This document shows positions 50,109 to 57,900 of a stretch of 64,000 nucleotides of DNA, piece by piece. The stretch is from the NCBI RefSeq assembly GCF_014191255.1, contig NZ_JACHWH010000001.1:1922001-1986000 (forward strand), read 5' to 3'. This DNA comes from Amycolatopsis bartoniae (lineage in GTDB: Bacteria > Actinomycetota > Actinomycetes > Mycobacteriales > Pseudonocardiaceae). Numbering within the stretch: the first letter of the stretch is position 1; the number at the start of each line of letters is the position of its first letter. Position numbers and translations under genes: made by a program. The notes beneath the pieces are model-generated. The model ran no database searches. It had not been told where the DNA came from and was given only the letters and a program-made list of their open reading frames with translations.

Positions 50109-52180
50109 ACGGCAACCATGAACGCGGCGCCTTGCAACCGAAGGTGTTCGAGGCGGAGATCGTCGACGATGAACCTGTCTCTGGAGACAACCGATCGGTG
50201 CTCGGCCGGTGGTGGAACGCGCCAGGCGCCGCGCATCTCCGGGCCGTCGCGGCCTACCGGTTTCGGAAGCTGCCCCGGGACTTCTTACGCCTGGCCTGGT
50301 TCGTGCTTCGAGGTCATGGGCGCTGGATGGCCAAGGCGTGGACGTGGGCAACCTACGGCGATCTCCGGTCCGATGCTCGCCGTGCTCGCGTCTCTGGCGA
50401 CGCGGAGGCACGACGGCGAGCGCAGGAGCTGATCCGCGCCGACGCCAAGGCACGGTGGGGCCGCCTGGCGATCGTGCTGCATCGAGTTGTGGTCGTCGCG
50501 GCGGTGGTGGCGCCTGTCGGGCTGGTGCTGTGGTGCGTCGACTCATGGATGACCCGCGCTGACATGTGGCCTTGGTTGGCGCAACTGCTGGACCTGATCG
50601 GTACTGCCTGGGAGGTGCTCAAGACAGTCGCATCGGCACTGCTGCTCATCGGCCCTGTCGGGTGGGTCGTCGCGGCAGCGTGGGAAGGCCGCGACAAGGA
50701 GCCGGGCGCTACCTGGCTCACACGCCCCGACCGCGATGACGCGGATTCGTGGATCGACGAGCGCATGGTGTCCAAGGCACTCGGACACCTGGGCATCGCA
50801 CCACTGAACGCGTTCTTCAAGAACGGAGGCGAACTGCTCTACAGCGTCCCTGCCCGGCGGGACGGCAACGGCACCTTCGTGCAGGTCCGATTGCCGTTGG
50901 GAACGACGGCCGACATGGTGGCCGACCGGCGCGACAAGCTCGCCGCGAACCTGGGACGGGCGAAGCTGGAGACCTGGCCGACCGAGGGCGACGAAGCCGG
51001 TGTGCTGGATCTGTGGGTGGCCGACAAGGGTGCGCTCGCTGGTGGTACCGGGGACTGGCCGCTCCAATATGACGGGCAGCTCGATGTGTTCGACGGCGTG
51101 CCGTTCGGCCTGACTCAGCGGGGCATGGTCGTCAACGCGCCGTTGATCGAAGCGAACTGGTTGATCGGCGGCCGACCTGGCCAGGGCAAATCCGCGGCAC
51201 TGCGCACGCTGCTGCTCGGCGCTGCGCTTGATCCGACGGCCGAGCTGTGGATCTTCGTCATGGGTGAGTCGCCGGACTTCGACCCGTTCGGGCCGCGCGC
51301 GTCTCGCTACCGGATGGGCATGGACGACGCGGTGGCGGAAGCTGCTGTGTCCGCGCTGGAGGACCTGTCGACGGAGATGGAGCGGCGCGGAAAGGTGCTC
51401 GGCGAGCAGCCCGGCCGACCGCCGAAGGTGTCGCGCAAGCTCGCGGACAAACCCGGCCTTGGCCTGCACCCGCTGGTGTGCGCGATCGACGAGTGTCACG
51501 AACTGTTCCAGCATCCCAAGTTCGGCAAGCGCGCGGCCGAACTAGCGGTACGGGTGATCAAGCGCGGCCGGAAGTACGGCATCGTGCTCCTGCTGGCGAC
51601 GCAATCGCCAACGAAGGACTCGATTCCCAGGGAGGTGACACGCAACGTCTCCTGCGGCGTGGCGTTCTCGGTCGCCGACCAGATCGCCAACGACGGTCTG
51701 CTCGGCACGGGCAAGTACCGAGCGGGCATCCGAGCGACCGACCTGCGCATGAAAACCGACAGGGGAACATGCGTCGCGGTCGGCGTGACCGATGCGACGT
51801 TCGACTTGATCCGCGCGTTCTATGTGCCGTTCGAGGATGAGGTCGACATGGTGACGCCAGTGGTGGAACGCGCGCTTGCCATCCTGCGCGAGCACGGAAG
51901 GGAGATCGAGAACAGCGGACGAGCGGCTATCCAGGCGACACCGGTCGACCCCCTGACGGACGTCGCCGCCGTGATGCACGGCGAACGGCGGGTGCCCACA
52001 CGGGTTGTGCTCGCTCGTCTAGCAGAGCACAACCCGGCCGAGTACGAGCGCTGGACGTTCTCGGACCTGAAGGCCGCGCTCGCCCGTCACGGCTTCGGCC
52101 CGCGTAAGTCGGGTGGCGTGCAGGTGGTCCGCGCTGAGGATGTCAGTGCGGCGCTGAGCCTGCGTGACGGTCGGGAGTAG
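50105..52180 (+). CDS. traB: TraB-type FtsK/SpoIIIE conjugal transfer ATPase
   Basis: A 691-residue DNA translocase that moves double-stranded element DNA between hyphae. Two or three transmembrane helices lie at residues about 120-200. Walker A is GGRPGQGKS (355-363), Walker B is LHPLVCAIDECHELF near 460, and a conserved arginine/Gln region follows (LLLATQSPTKDSIPREV). The last 80 residues (VPTRVVLARLAEHNPAEYERWTFSDLKAALARHGF) form a winged helix that in TraB reads 8-bp clt repeats. The GTG at 50105 overlaps the upstream stop. A 36-bp perfect palindrome lies 11 bases beyond the stop. Confidence 0.92.
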   Translation: MNGNHERGALQPKVFEAEIVDDEPVSGDNRSVLGRWWNAPGAAHLRAVAAYRFRKLPRDFLRLAWFVLRGHGRWMAKAWTWATYGDLRSDARRARVSGDAEARRRAQELIRADAKARWGRLAIVLHRVVVVAAVVAPVGLVLWCVDSWMTRADMWPWLAQLLDLIGTAWEVLKTVASALLLIGPVGWVVAAAWEGRDKEPGATWLTRPDRDDADSWIDERMVSKALGHLGIAPLNAFFKNGGELLYSVPARRDGNGTFVQVRLPLGTTADMVADRRDKLAANLGRAKLETWPTEGDEAGVLDLWVADKGALAGGTGDWPLQYDGQLDVFDGVPFGLTQRGMVVNAPLIEANWLIGGRPGQGKSAALRTLLLGAALDPTAELWIFVMGESPDFDPFGPRASRYRMGMDDAVAEAAVSALEDLSTEMERRGKVLGEQPGRPPKVSRKLADKPGLGLHPLVCAIDECHELFQHPKFGKRAAELAVRVIKRGRKYGIVLLLATQSPTKDSIPREVTRNVSCGVAFSVADQIANDGLLGTGKYRAGIRATDLRMKTDRGTCVAVGVTDATFDLIRAFYVPFEDEVDMVTPVVERALAILREHGREIENSGRAAIQATPVDPLTDVAAVMHGERRVPTRVVLARLAEHNPAEYERWTFSDLKAALARHGFGPRKSGGVQVVRAEDVSAALSLRDGRE

Positions 52181-52190
52181 GCAGGGAAGC

Positions 52191-52226
52191 GGGAGGGGCG
52201 TGGGGAGATCTCCCCACGCCCCTCCC
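52191..52226. terminator. 36-bp perfect palindrome without loop
   Basis: All 18 base pairs from the centre at 52208/52209 outward match, ending at 52191 and 52226; AGATCT is at the centre. It lies between the convergent ends of traB and the leftward gene at 52372. It may be a bidirectional terminator or a cruciform-forming transfer site. Confidence 0.7.
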
Positions 52227-52371
52227 CGTGCCTGTCTCCCTGGCGTGACCTGGGGAAATCCTCGCTAGGGAAGCGGGCAGGACAGTTAGGAGACAGCCGC
52301 ATCAGGCACTCTGTGGATGGTCAGCTTGCCTGGTGCGGGGCTCCCTCCCCCTACGCCTTGCCGCCACGAGG

Positions 52372-52803
52372 TCAGTCAGTCGGCAGCAGCGCTGGCACGA
52401 CCTTCAACAGTGCCAGCAAGCCCGTCATAGCCGTGATGACGGCATCGAGCGAGGCAAGGACGGCGGTATAGCGCGGCGTGCCTTGGTCGACTCTCGCCGC
52501 ATTGTCGATGATGACACGCCGAACTGCCTGCAACTGTTCCAGCTGAACGTCAACGATCGGCGCCAGGGCAGGCGTCGTGTCCGGCGTACGTCCTACGACC
52601 ACGGTCTCAGCCGCCGTGACGGCGGCCTTCAAGTCAGGTCGGGGCATGCCGTTGGCAGCAAGGGTCTTCTCGCCAAGCGAGAGTAGATGACAGCCCAGCC
52701 AAAGTAGATCGACAGTGGCTTCCTGCGCGGTTTCCTGCTTCGCGGCCAGAGGGATCGTGATGGCATCGATGACCGCGTCGAGGTGTTCCAGATCCAATGC
52801 CAT
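52372..52803 (-). CDS. Hypothetical helical protein of the AICE
   Basis: A 143-residue soluble, mostly helical protein (MALDLEHLDAVIDAITIPLAAKQETAQEATVDLLWLGCHLL...). It is the last gene of the five-gene leftward unit that includes the GntR regulator. It is coupled to the upstream gene through a TGATG overlap at 52803-52805. No family recognised; no membrane segment. Confidence 0.7.
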   Translation of the reverse strand: MALDLEHLDAVIDAITIPLAAKQETAQEATVDLLWLGCHLLSLGEKTLAANGMPRPDLKAAVTAAETVVVGRTPDTTPALAPIVDVQLEQLQAVRRVIIDNAARVDQGTPRYTAVLASLDAVITAMTGLLALLKVVPALLPTD

Positions 52804-53138
52804 CAGGACTCCCCTGGCTCGTCGCGTTCGATGGTGGGGGCGAGTCTGAGCCGACCAAAGCTCAGGACACGGACGGGCGGTTGCGGCTCAGCTAAGGGTG
52901 AATCGCGAAGTCGGTCGCTGACATGGCCTCTTACGCGCTGGCACGCCGCTTCTGCTTCTTGCAGGTCTAGATCAGGGATCTCAGCCAAAGCGCCGAGGCC
53001 CATCTCGATCAGGTAACAACCGAGCTGTGCGTATACATTGGCGGCGAACTGGCTGTCGCTTCTCATTTGCCGAAGCGGGCGAGTTTCCCGGTCAATGGCC
53101 TTGCAGAGACGGCGCATCCAGTTGGGAACTTCATTCAT
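52803..53138 (-). CDS. Hypothetical protein of the AICE
   Basis: A 111-residue soluble protein (MNEVPNWMRRLCKAIDRETRPLRQMRSDSQFAANVYAQLGCYLIEMGLGALAEIPDL...). Its helical middle (FAANVYAQLGCYLIEMGLGAL) resembles the matching part of the next gene product (VDLLWLGCHLLSLGEKTL), so the two may be distant relatives. It lies 14 bases after the GntR gene. No family recognised. Confidence 0.68.
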   Translation of the reverse strand: MNEVPNWMRRLCKAIDRETRPLRQMRSDSQFAANVYAQLGCYLIEMGLGALAEIPDLDLQEAEAACQRVRGHVSDRLRDSPLAEPQPPVRVLSFGRLRLAPTIERDEPGES

Positions 53139-53152
53139 GGTTGGAACCTTTG

Positions 53153-53422
53153 TTATTTGGGCAAGGCGCCAGAAGACGCCGGAGAACGGTCGGCAATGTA
53201 AGTGCCTTTAGAACGGATAGTCTTTACTAGGCCGCGATAGCGCAGCAGCCTTGTAGCGTGTCGGGCTGTTCCAAGAGAAACGCCGTACTCGACGGCTAAA
53301 CGCCGTTCGGACGGCAACGGCCTGTTCGGCGCTAGCTCACCCGACTCGATTCGCCCGGCCAGATGCTCGTACATCTGGTGGTAGAGGTACCCCTCTGCCT
53401 CGTTGGGTTGGAACTCGATCAA
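53153..53422 (-). CDS. GntR-family regulator, KorSA-like
   Basis: A short regulator of about 89 residues. The winged helix, YLYHQMYEHLAGRIESGELAPNRPLPSERRLAVEYGVSLGTARHATRLLRYRGLVKTIRSKGTYI, matches the GntR/KorSA family that silences transfer genes in AICEs. The best start is a TTG at 53422; a longer frame to 53569 has no ribosome binding site and a poor N-terminus. The start lies inside the end of the upstream membrane gene, so they overlap by about 86 bases, which is unusually long. Confidence 0.8.
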   Translation of the reverse strand: MIEFQPNEAEGYLYHQMYEHLAGRIESGELAPNRPLPSERRLAVEYGVSLGTARHATRLLRYRGLVKTIRSKGTYIADRSPASSGALPK

Positions 53423-53687
53423 CTGATCTCGCTGACTCGGCGCTTGGCGAACTGTCGGGGTCCACGTTGGGCCAACACCGATCGATCGGCAGGCGCGGAG
53501 GCCGCGACCGCAAGCGGTTCTTGCTCTGCTCGGCACGCTCCCGCTCGATCCGAGCCAGTAGCTGCGCAACCGGCATGCGACTCAGACGAGCACGGCGCCG
53601 TCGTCGCCAACGGACGGCAAGGACGACCAGACCGATCAGCGTCCAAGGCCCGAAGTAGACGAGCGCGACCAGCTCCAGCCGACTCAT
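53337..53687 (-). CDS. Small membrane protein with basic tail
   Basis: A 116-residue protein with one transmembrane helix (about residues 5-25, ELVALVYFGPWTLIGLVVLAVRW), then many arginines (RRRRRARLSR) and a likely disordered Arg/Pro/Ser-rich tail. The ATG overlaps the stop of the upstream gene (ATGA). Its end overlaps the GntR gene; if the GntR start is further upstream, the tail may not be real. No family recognised. Confidence 0.55.
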   Translation of the reverse strand: MSRLELVALVYFGPWTLIGLVVLAVRWRRRRRARLSRMPVAQLLARIERERAEQSKNRLRSRPPRLPIDRCWPNVDPDSSPSAESARSVDRVPTQRGRGVPLPPDVRASGRANRVG

Positions 53688-54133
53688 GCCGGGCCATGAT
53701 CGGTTCCGCTCTGCCCTGGCTCCTCTGAGGCGCGACGGTTGAGCATTGCCCGCTCCGCCAAGGAACCATCGGTCTCCCCAAAACCGCCGGACGACTGGCG
53801 GGACCTTTGCTCGATCACTTGCACGACACGGTCAACACACCTGAAGAGCACCTCCACCGTCGTCTCAAGCTCAGCCAGCCGAGCCGAGAGGGCACCAGCG
53901 TCCGCGGTTGCCCGGCCGTCGCCGTTCGGGACCTTGAGCAAGCACGCTTCGCACGGCATGCCGCCGACCCCGTCGAGCAACTCCAGTTCGCCCGGCTCGA
54001 ACTGCCGCCCGCAACACGTTCTCAAGCTTCCGCGCGGCGCGGCCCCCTTTGGAACCTCGACCAGGTGCGTCGCGCGCCTGGTCTCACCACCCTCCCCCGG
54101 CAAGGGCCGTACCAGCAGTATCTGACTCGTCAC
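53684..54133 (-). CDS. Cys-containing hypothetical protein of the AICE
   Basis: A 149-residue protein. The GTG at 54133 has GAGGTGG upstream and is preferred over 54187. The N-terminal half has CCGRQFEPGELELLDGVGGMPCEACLL, with a CC and CxxC that could bind zinc. The C-terminal half is helical and perhaps coiled (LSARLAELETTVEVLFRCVDRVVQVIEQRSRQ). It is the first gene of the leftward unit ending at 52372 and is divergent from the second XRE-Nudix gene. Confidence 0.7.
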   Translation of the reverse strand: MTSQILLVRPLPGEGGETRRATHLVEVPKGAAPRGSLRTCCGRQFEPGELELLDGVGGMPCEACLLKVPNGDGRATADAGALSARLAELETTVEVLFRCVDRVVQVIEQRSRQSSGGFGETDGSLAERAMLNRRASEEPGQSGTDHGPA

Positions 54134-54322
54134 CGCAAACCACCTCGTCCTACCGATCCATGCAGCGTCATCGCGCAGACGACTCAAGCCGAGGAACAGC
54201 GGATGACACAGAGCAGGAACGTCGGACTTCTGCCGCGCAGATGTTGCACTCCGCCGATTTACCAGCGGAAACGAGCGACTCGGTTGCTACAGTGAGGACA
54301 CCTGACGTGGTAGGGGGCGTGC

Positions 54323-55780
54323 ATGAAGCGAACCGGGTTGATCGCCGCCCGTAAGGCGGCCGGTTACACGCAAGAGCAGCTCGCCGCCGCGCTCAACGTC
54401 GATCGCTCCACCGTGATCCGCTGGGAGGCTGGCGACTACTCCCCACTCCCGTACCTGCGACCGAAGCTAGCGCGGCTACTCCGGCAGACACCAGAGCAAC
54501 TTCGAAGCCTCATCGACGACGACCCGGGTGCAATGCCTGGCACCCTCAGTCCGGACGTGGAAGCGGCTTGCATCTGGCTCGACGACCGCCTCAACTGGAA
54601 GCCCGGAACGAGTGCCCAACGCGTGACAGCCCGTCTGCCGAGGACGCGACGGGAGCTACCGATCCGGCAGGCCCTCCGTGCCCGCGTGGAGCGTTCCGAC
54701 GTGGTTGCCGCGCTACGCGGCTACTACGGCACCGACGCCGACTACAGCCTCTACACCGCCCACTTCGGCGGTCAGGCTCTCGAAACAAGCATCCTCACGC
54801 GCCCGGAATGGCTGAACCTCGATATCCCTCTCGACGAGACCACCGACGCGTTAACCCTCGTTTCGGCAACCTCCATGCCGACCGCCGATCCCGTCCCCGA
54901 AGCTGCCCTGGAACGGCTCGCCGAAGTAGAAGCCTCTGGTGTCCGTCTCACGAACGAGCAGATTTACCGCCTACTCGAAGTGGACATTCGCGACGGCTCG
55001 ATTCACGGCATTGTCGACGTGGCACCCTTCCTTGAGTACGCATTAACACTAGACCTGCTCGAAAGTGAACTTCTCGACGCACTCGCGGCCGGCAAGCCCA
55101 TCAAGCCGGGCTCACTCCCACTCCGAGACCGGTACCTGCCGTCGCTCGCGTCGGTGCTCGATCTGCCTTCACGGCTCGCCGCTGGCGGTGTGCTCGCACT
55201 ATGCGCCTTCAGTCACGAAACCAGCCAGCGTGATGAAGCTGACCACCTCCTACTGATTCAGGAACGCTCACACCTCGTCATCAATGCGACGAAACAGTTG
55301 ACAGTGATCCCCAAAGGCTTCCATCAGCCTATGACTGACCCCCACGCTGACACGTCGCTCCGCAGCACGCTGTTCCGGGAACTCGAAGAGGAATTGTTCG
55401 GCCGCGCAGACCTCGATAACACCGTCAGCACCCCGAGAGCCGCCCTCCCGATGCACCCCCGACGGCTCTCAGAACCTATGCAGTCACTGCTGACGAAGGG
55501 GGGCTTGCGGCCCGAATGCACCGGCTTCGGTTTCAACCTTGTGAGCGGCAACTACGAGTTTGCCTGCCTCCTGACAATCGACCACGAAAACTTCTGGTCA
55601 CAATACGGCGGGCACATCGAAGCGAATTGGGAAGCTAGAGGTATTCATACCTACCCGGATCGCCACCTGCGGTCGCTGGCTGGCTTACCTTCAGACAGCA
55701 AGTGGAACAATGAAGGGCTATTCGCCCTCGCCCACGGCCTCAGCCGCCTCAGTTACTTAAGTGAGCGAAGGAAGCTTTGA
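54323..55780 (+). CDS. XRE-type HTH protein with a Nudix-like C-terminal domain, second copy
   Basis: A 485-residue paralogue of the gene at 46170-47744. The HTH (MKRTGLIAARKAAGYTQEQLAAALNVDRSTVIRWEAG) is a textbook XRE, unlike the diverged one in the first copy. The middle block (CIWLDDRLNWKPGTSAQRVTARL...DYSLYTAHFGGQALETSILTRPEWLNL) and the C-terminal blocks (KGFHQP, LFRELEEELFGR, FGFNLVSGNYEFACLL) match the first copy at most conserved positions. It ends 28 bases inside the 3' end of the convergent macro-domain gene. Confidence 0.85.
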   Translation: MKRTGLIAARKAAGYTQEQLAAALNVDRSTVIRWEAGDYSPLPYLRPKLARLLRQTPEQLRSLIDDDPGAMPGTLSPDVEAACIWLDDRLNWKPGTSAQRVTARLPRTRRELPIRQALRARVERSDVVAALRGYYGTDADYSLYTAHFGGQALETSILTRPEWLNLDIPLDETTDALTLVSATSMPTADPVPEAALERLAEVEASGVRLTNEQIYRLLEVDIRDGSIHGIVDVAPFLEYALTLDLLESELLDALAAGKPIKPGSLPLRDRYLPSLASVLDLPSRLAAGGVLALCAFSHETSQRDEADHLLLIQERSHLVINATKQLTVIPKGFHQPMTDPHADTSLRSTLFRELEEELFGRADLDNTVSTPRAALPMHPRRLSEPMQSLLTKGGLRPECTGFGFNLVSGNYEFACLLTIDHENFWSQYGGHIEANWEARGIHTYPDRHLRSLAGLPSDSKWNNEGLFALAHGLSRLSYLSERRKL

Positions 55781-56613
55781 AGTTCGAGCATGTCGAGGCG
55801 TCGGGCGACGTCCTCTTGGACCACGATGTTGAGTCGATTTGCAACCTTTTCGTGCCGTGAGGCGAAGATGTACGACAGGGCAATGAGCCGTATCGAGTCT
55901 TGCGCAGGTAAGATTTGCGAGATACGTGACTGTCCGCCCCCGATGACAGCGATCGAAACGGGCGTCCCGTTGCCGCGCGCACCTACCTCTTTCCAGAGGT
56001 TAGTCAGGCTACGCCAAATGCCATCAACAGTTCCGCGGGCTTCGCAGCGAGCGCTCATCTCGGCATAAGCCAAGCAGAAAAACAACTTCCGCACACCACG
56101 CGATATTGTGGCAACAGTTCCAATCTCGTACCGAACCTGCTTACCGGGCTTTTGATCGGCTTCATCGAATTGACCAATGGGTGTAGCGCTCCTCAGAGCC
56201 ACCGCGAGGGCGTTATCAAGTTCACTTCGATCGTTTTCGTAGACTCTGGTCAGAAGCTGACCCTGCACTCCATGTTGATCGATGATATTAGGGATCTCGG
56301 TGTCGAAGGTGTTTGCCATTCCGATAACAATGTGACCGTCCTGGGCGAAAAGGTCACCCTCGACAATGCGAATCTCGGTATTGGGCGTGTCGTAACTCTG
56401 CCATACGGGACGCGGCCATGCCCTCATGATTCCGTAACAAATCGAGACAACCGCAGCCACTACAAGCAGAAGGCCACCAATTGGCGCTAGGGAGTCAGGG
56501 ATCAGCGCGTCAGTGATACCTGCCAAAACGGCAAAGAAACCGATTCCAGCGAAGGTATGTGTCCCGAACGCAGCCCAGAAGGTACGCCTAACAAGATCAT
56601 TCTTGACGGTCAC
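55753..56613 (-). CDS. Transmembrane macro-domain protein, ThsA-like effector (candidate)
   Basis: A 286-residue protein. Two transmembrane helices lie at residues about 11-36 (TFWAAFGTHTFAGIGFFAVLA) and 44-66 (IGGLLLVVAAVVSICYGIM). Residues about 78-275 are a macro-like domain: IRIVEGDLFAQDGHIVIGMANTFDTEI, then IIDQHGVQGQLLTRVYENDRSELDNAL, and SIAVIGGGQSRI. This fits the ThsA_Macro family of type II Thoeris, where the macro domain binds a TIR-made ADP-ribose product and the membrane part kills the cell. The gene lies 47 bases after the TIR gene on the same strand. Thoeris assignment is by family and context, untested. Confidence 0.78.
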   Translation of the reverse strand: MTVKNDLVRRTFWAAFGTHTFAGIGFFAVLAGITDALIPDSLAPIGGLLLVVAAVVSICYGIMRAWPRPVWQSYDTPNTEIRIVEGDLFAQDGHIVIGMANTFDTEIPNIIDQHGVQGQLLTRVYENDRSELDNALAVALRSATPIGQFDEADQKPGKQVRYEIGTVATISRGVRKLFFCLAYAEMSARCEARGTVDGIWRSLTNLWKEVGARGNGTPVSIAVIGGGQSRISQILPAQDSIRLIALSYIFASRHEKVANRLNIVVQEDVARRLDMLELQSFLRSLK

Positions 56614-56660
56614 CCTCGTGCTCCCTATGCATGCGTGTACCGTCTACAACTCGACCATTG

Positions 56661-57560
56661 TCAGTCCCTCATGCCGTTGTCGACATGAACATGGACTTTG
56701 TCAAACTCGTCCGGAATGTCCCAGGTCCTGAGTTCGAACGCTCGCTGCTCGTCTTTCGCCAGGCCGAAAATCGTTCCGGTTGCGGATCCAACGATTCGTC
56801 GGTCGAGATAGAAGGTGCCCTTCAGGACGAGGGTGAGCGCACTCGGTTCCCTGTTGGTGATTTCGCCATGGACCACGAGCGGTGAGCGGCTTTTGAGATT
56901 GACATTGAAGTTGGCGAGGATCACCTGCCAGCTTCCAGCATTGCTCGTGAATTCGATCTGCCCAGCTTCGCTGACAGTATTGCGCGGCCTATCGCCTGAC
57001 GCTGGCGGCGTGGCTGTCGAGACCGGTGCGGTTGACGTGTTAGCCGGCGGTATGAGTGAGCCAGCTGTATACCAATCCTTGTCTTCCAAGTTCACGTCGC
57101 AGCCGATGGCCGCGAGGCGATGAGCCAAGGTGTGGCGAGCTTCCGGCGAGTCGTTGAGCTGCACTCGGTACAAGCCATCGATGTCAGTAAACTTTCGGAC
57201 TTTCCCAAACTCGACGAGCACTGTGTGTTCGGGAAACCGGCCAAGTGCCATGCCAGCTTCGAAAAGTACGTTGGGACGCGCTTGACCTGCTGACTGAGTC
57301 TCGGGGTCGTGCTCGTCATCGGCGAGTTCACGCTTGAGATACACGACGTCATCCGGGGTGAGTAGAACAAGGAACGCACGGTCCGCTCGGATGGCTTTGT
57401 CAACGACCTGGTTGATTGATGGCGCGCCACCGCCCGCTTCCCTGAGGGCCCTGTCCCAGGAGACCGGGGAGAGACCGACTGCTCGAAGGAAGTGAAACAC
57501 TTCGCGACGAGCGCGCTCGTCACGGCCGTGAATGACGAAGATCGTGGTACCCAGGCTCAC
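56661..57560 (-). CDS. TIR-domain protein (CAP12/Pycsar-type), ThsB-like
   Basis: A 299-residue protein. Residues 4-150 are a TIR of the nucleotide-binding CAP12/PycTIR type: IFVIHGRDERARREVFHFLRAVGL, AFLVLLTPDDVVYL, and RPNVLFEAGMALGR with candidate catalytic Glu101, then VLVEFG and DIDGLYRVQLNDSPEARHTLAHRL. Such TIRs cleave NAD+ or make a signal from it. A Pro/Thr linker (about 165-190) follows. Residues about 200-295 are a beta domain resembling FxLYD (VVHGEITNREPSALTLVLKGTFYLDRRIVGSATG). It is the first gene of the TIR/macro pair. The start lies 226 bases inside attR. Confidence 0.85.
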   Translation of the reverse strand: MSLGTTIFVIHGRDERARREVFHFLRAVGLSPVSWDRALREAGGGAPSINQVVDKAIRADRAFLVLLTPDDVVYLKRELADDEHDPETQSAGQARPNVLFEAGMALGRFPEHTVLVEFGKVRKFTDIDGLYRVQLNDSPEARHTLAHRLAAIGCDVNLEDKDWYTAGSLIPPANTSTAPVSTATPPASGDRPRNTVSEAGQIEFTSNAGSWQVILANFNVNLKSRSPLVVHGEITNREPSALTLVLKGTFYLDRRIVGSATGTIFGLAKDEQRAFELRTWDIPDEFDKVHVHVDNGMRD

Positions 57561-57670
57561 GCTCGAAGTGTCTCACTCGTGATGTGGCGGGGGAGCGATG
57601 GCTCAGTGCGGCGTGTCGGCCAGCGCAGGTGCAGCCTGTCGGACGCGCTGCTCAGCGCGCGGCCACCGTT

Positions 57671-57731
57671 TCGTGGTGCAAGTCGTGGTGCGAAAAGCTG
57701 GCACGAGCGGCTCTAGTGGGTCGTGGTGCGA
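57671..57731 (+). repeat. Right integrase arm-type repeats (candidate)
   Basis: TCGTGGTGC at 57671-57679, CGTGGTGCGAA at 57684-57694 and CGTGGTGCGA at 57722-57731. The first two are 12 bases apart, as in the left pair. The last ends 54 bases before attR. Confidence 0.65.
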
Positions 57732-57785
57732 TGCTCGCGACGCCAAACTCGCAGCTAGAAAGCCGATGGACGCCGGAATACCCCC

Positions 57786-57832
57786 CTCCTAAAGCGGGTG
57801 TCGCAGGTTCGAATCCTGCCGGGGGCACACAG
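57786..57832 (+). repeat. attR, 47-bp direct repeat of the tRNA-Arg 3' part
   Basis: Identical to 42940-42986. It carries the tRNA from the anticodon loop to the 3' end but no D arm or 5' acceptor strand, so it is an attachment remnant and not a working tRNA gene. Confidence 0.95.
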
Positions 57833-57900
57833 AGCGGGACGGGTTGGGCATCCGCCGGCCGGGCTCCGCGGCTTGATCGACGATCAAGCCTTCTGGTTGA

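Larger units (their letters stand above)
42940..57832 (+). mobile_element. Actinomycete integrative and conjugative element (AICE) in tRNA-Arg
   Basis: The element is about 14.9 kb and bounded by 47-bp identical direct repeats at 42940-42986 and 57786-57832, the first inside tRNA-Arg(CCT). It encodes an integrase next to the left repeat, an excisionase-type HTH, a TraB/FtsK transfer ATPase, small membrane (Spd-like) proteins, a KorSA-like GntR regulator and Nudix-like proteins, the set found in pSAM2- and pMEA-type AICEs. A TIR/macro pair near the right repeat is cargo. No replication initiator is recognisable, and one low-GC gene pair (44658-45805) is foreign in base use. Confidence 0.9.

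Noticed and set aside
55753..57560. Toxin-antitoxin pair
   Set aside because: The macro/TM and TIR architecture fits Thoeris better; neither protein looks like an antitoxin, though DarTG-like use of a macro domain was considered.
57786..57832. Second tRNA-Arg gene
   Set aside because: It lacks the 5' acceptor strand, D arm and 5' anticodon stem; it is the attR copy of the 3' half.
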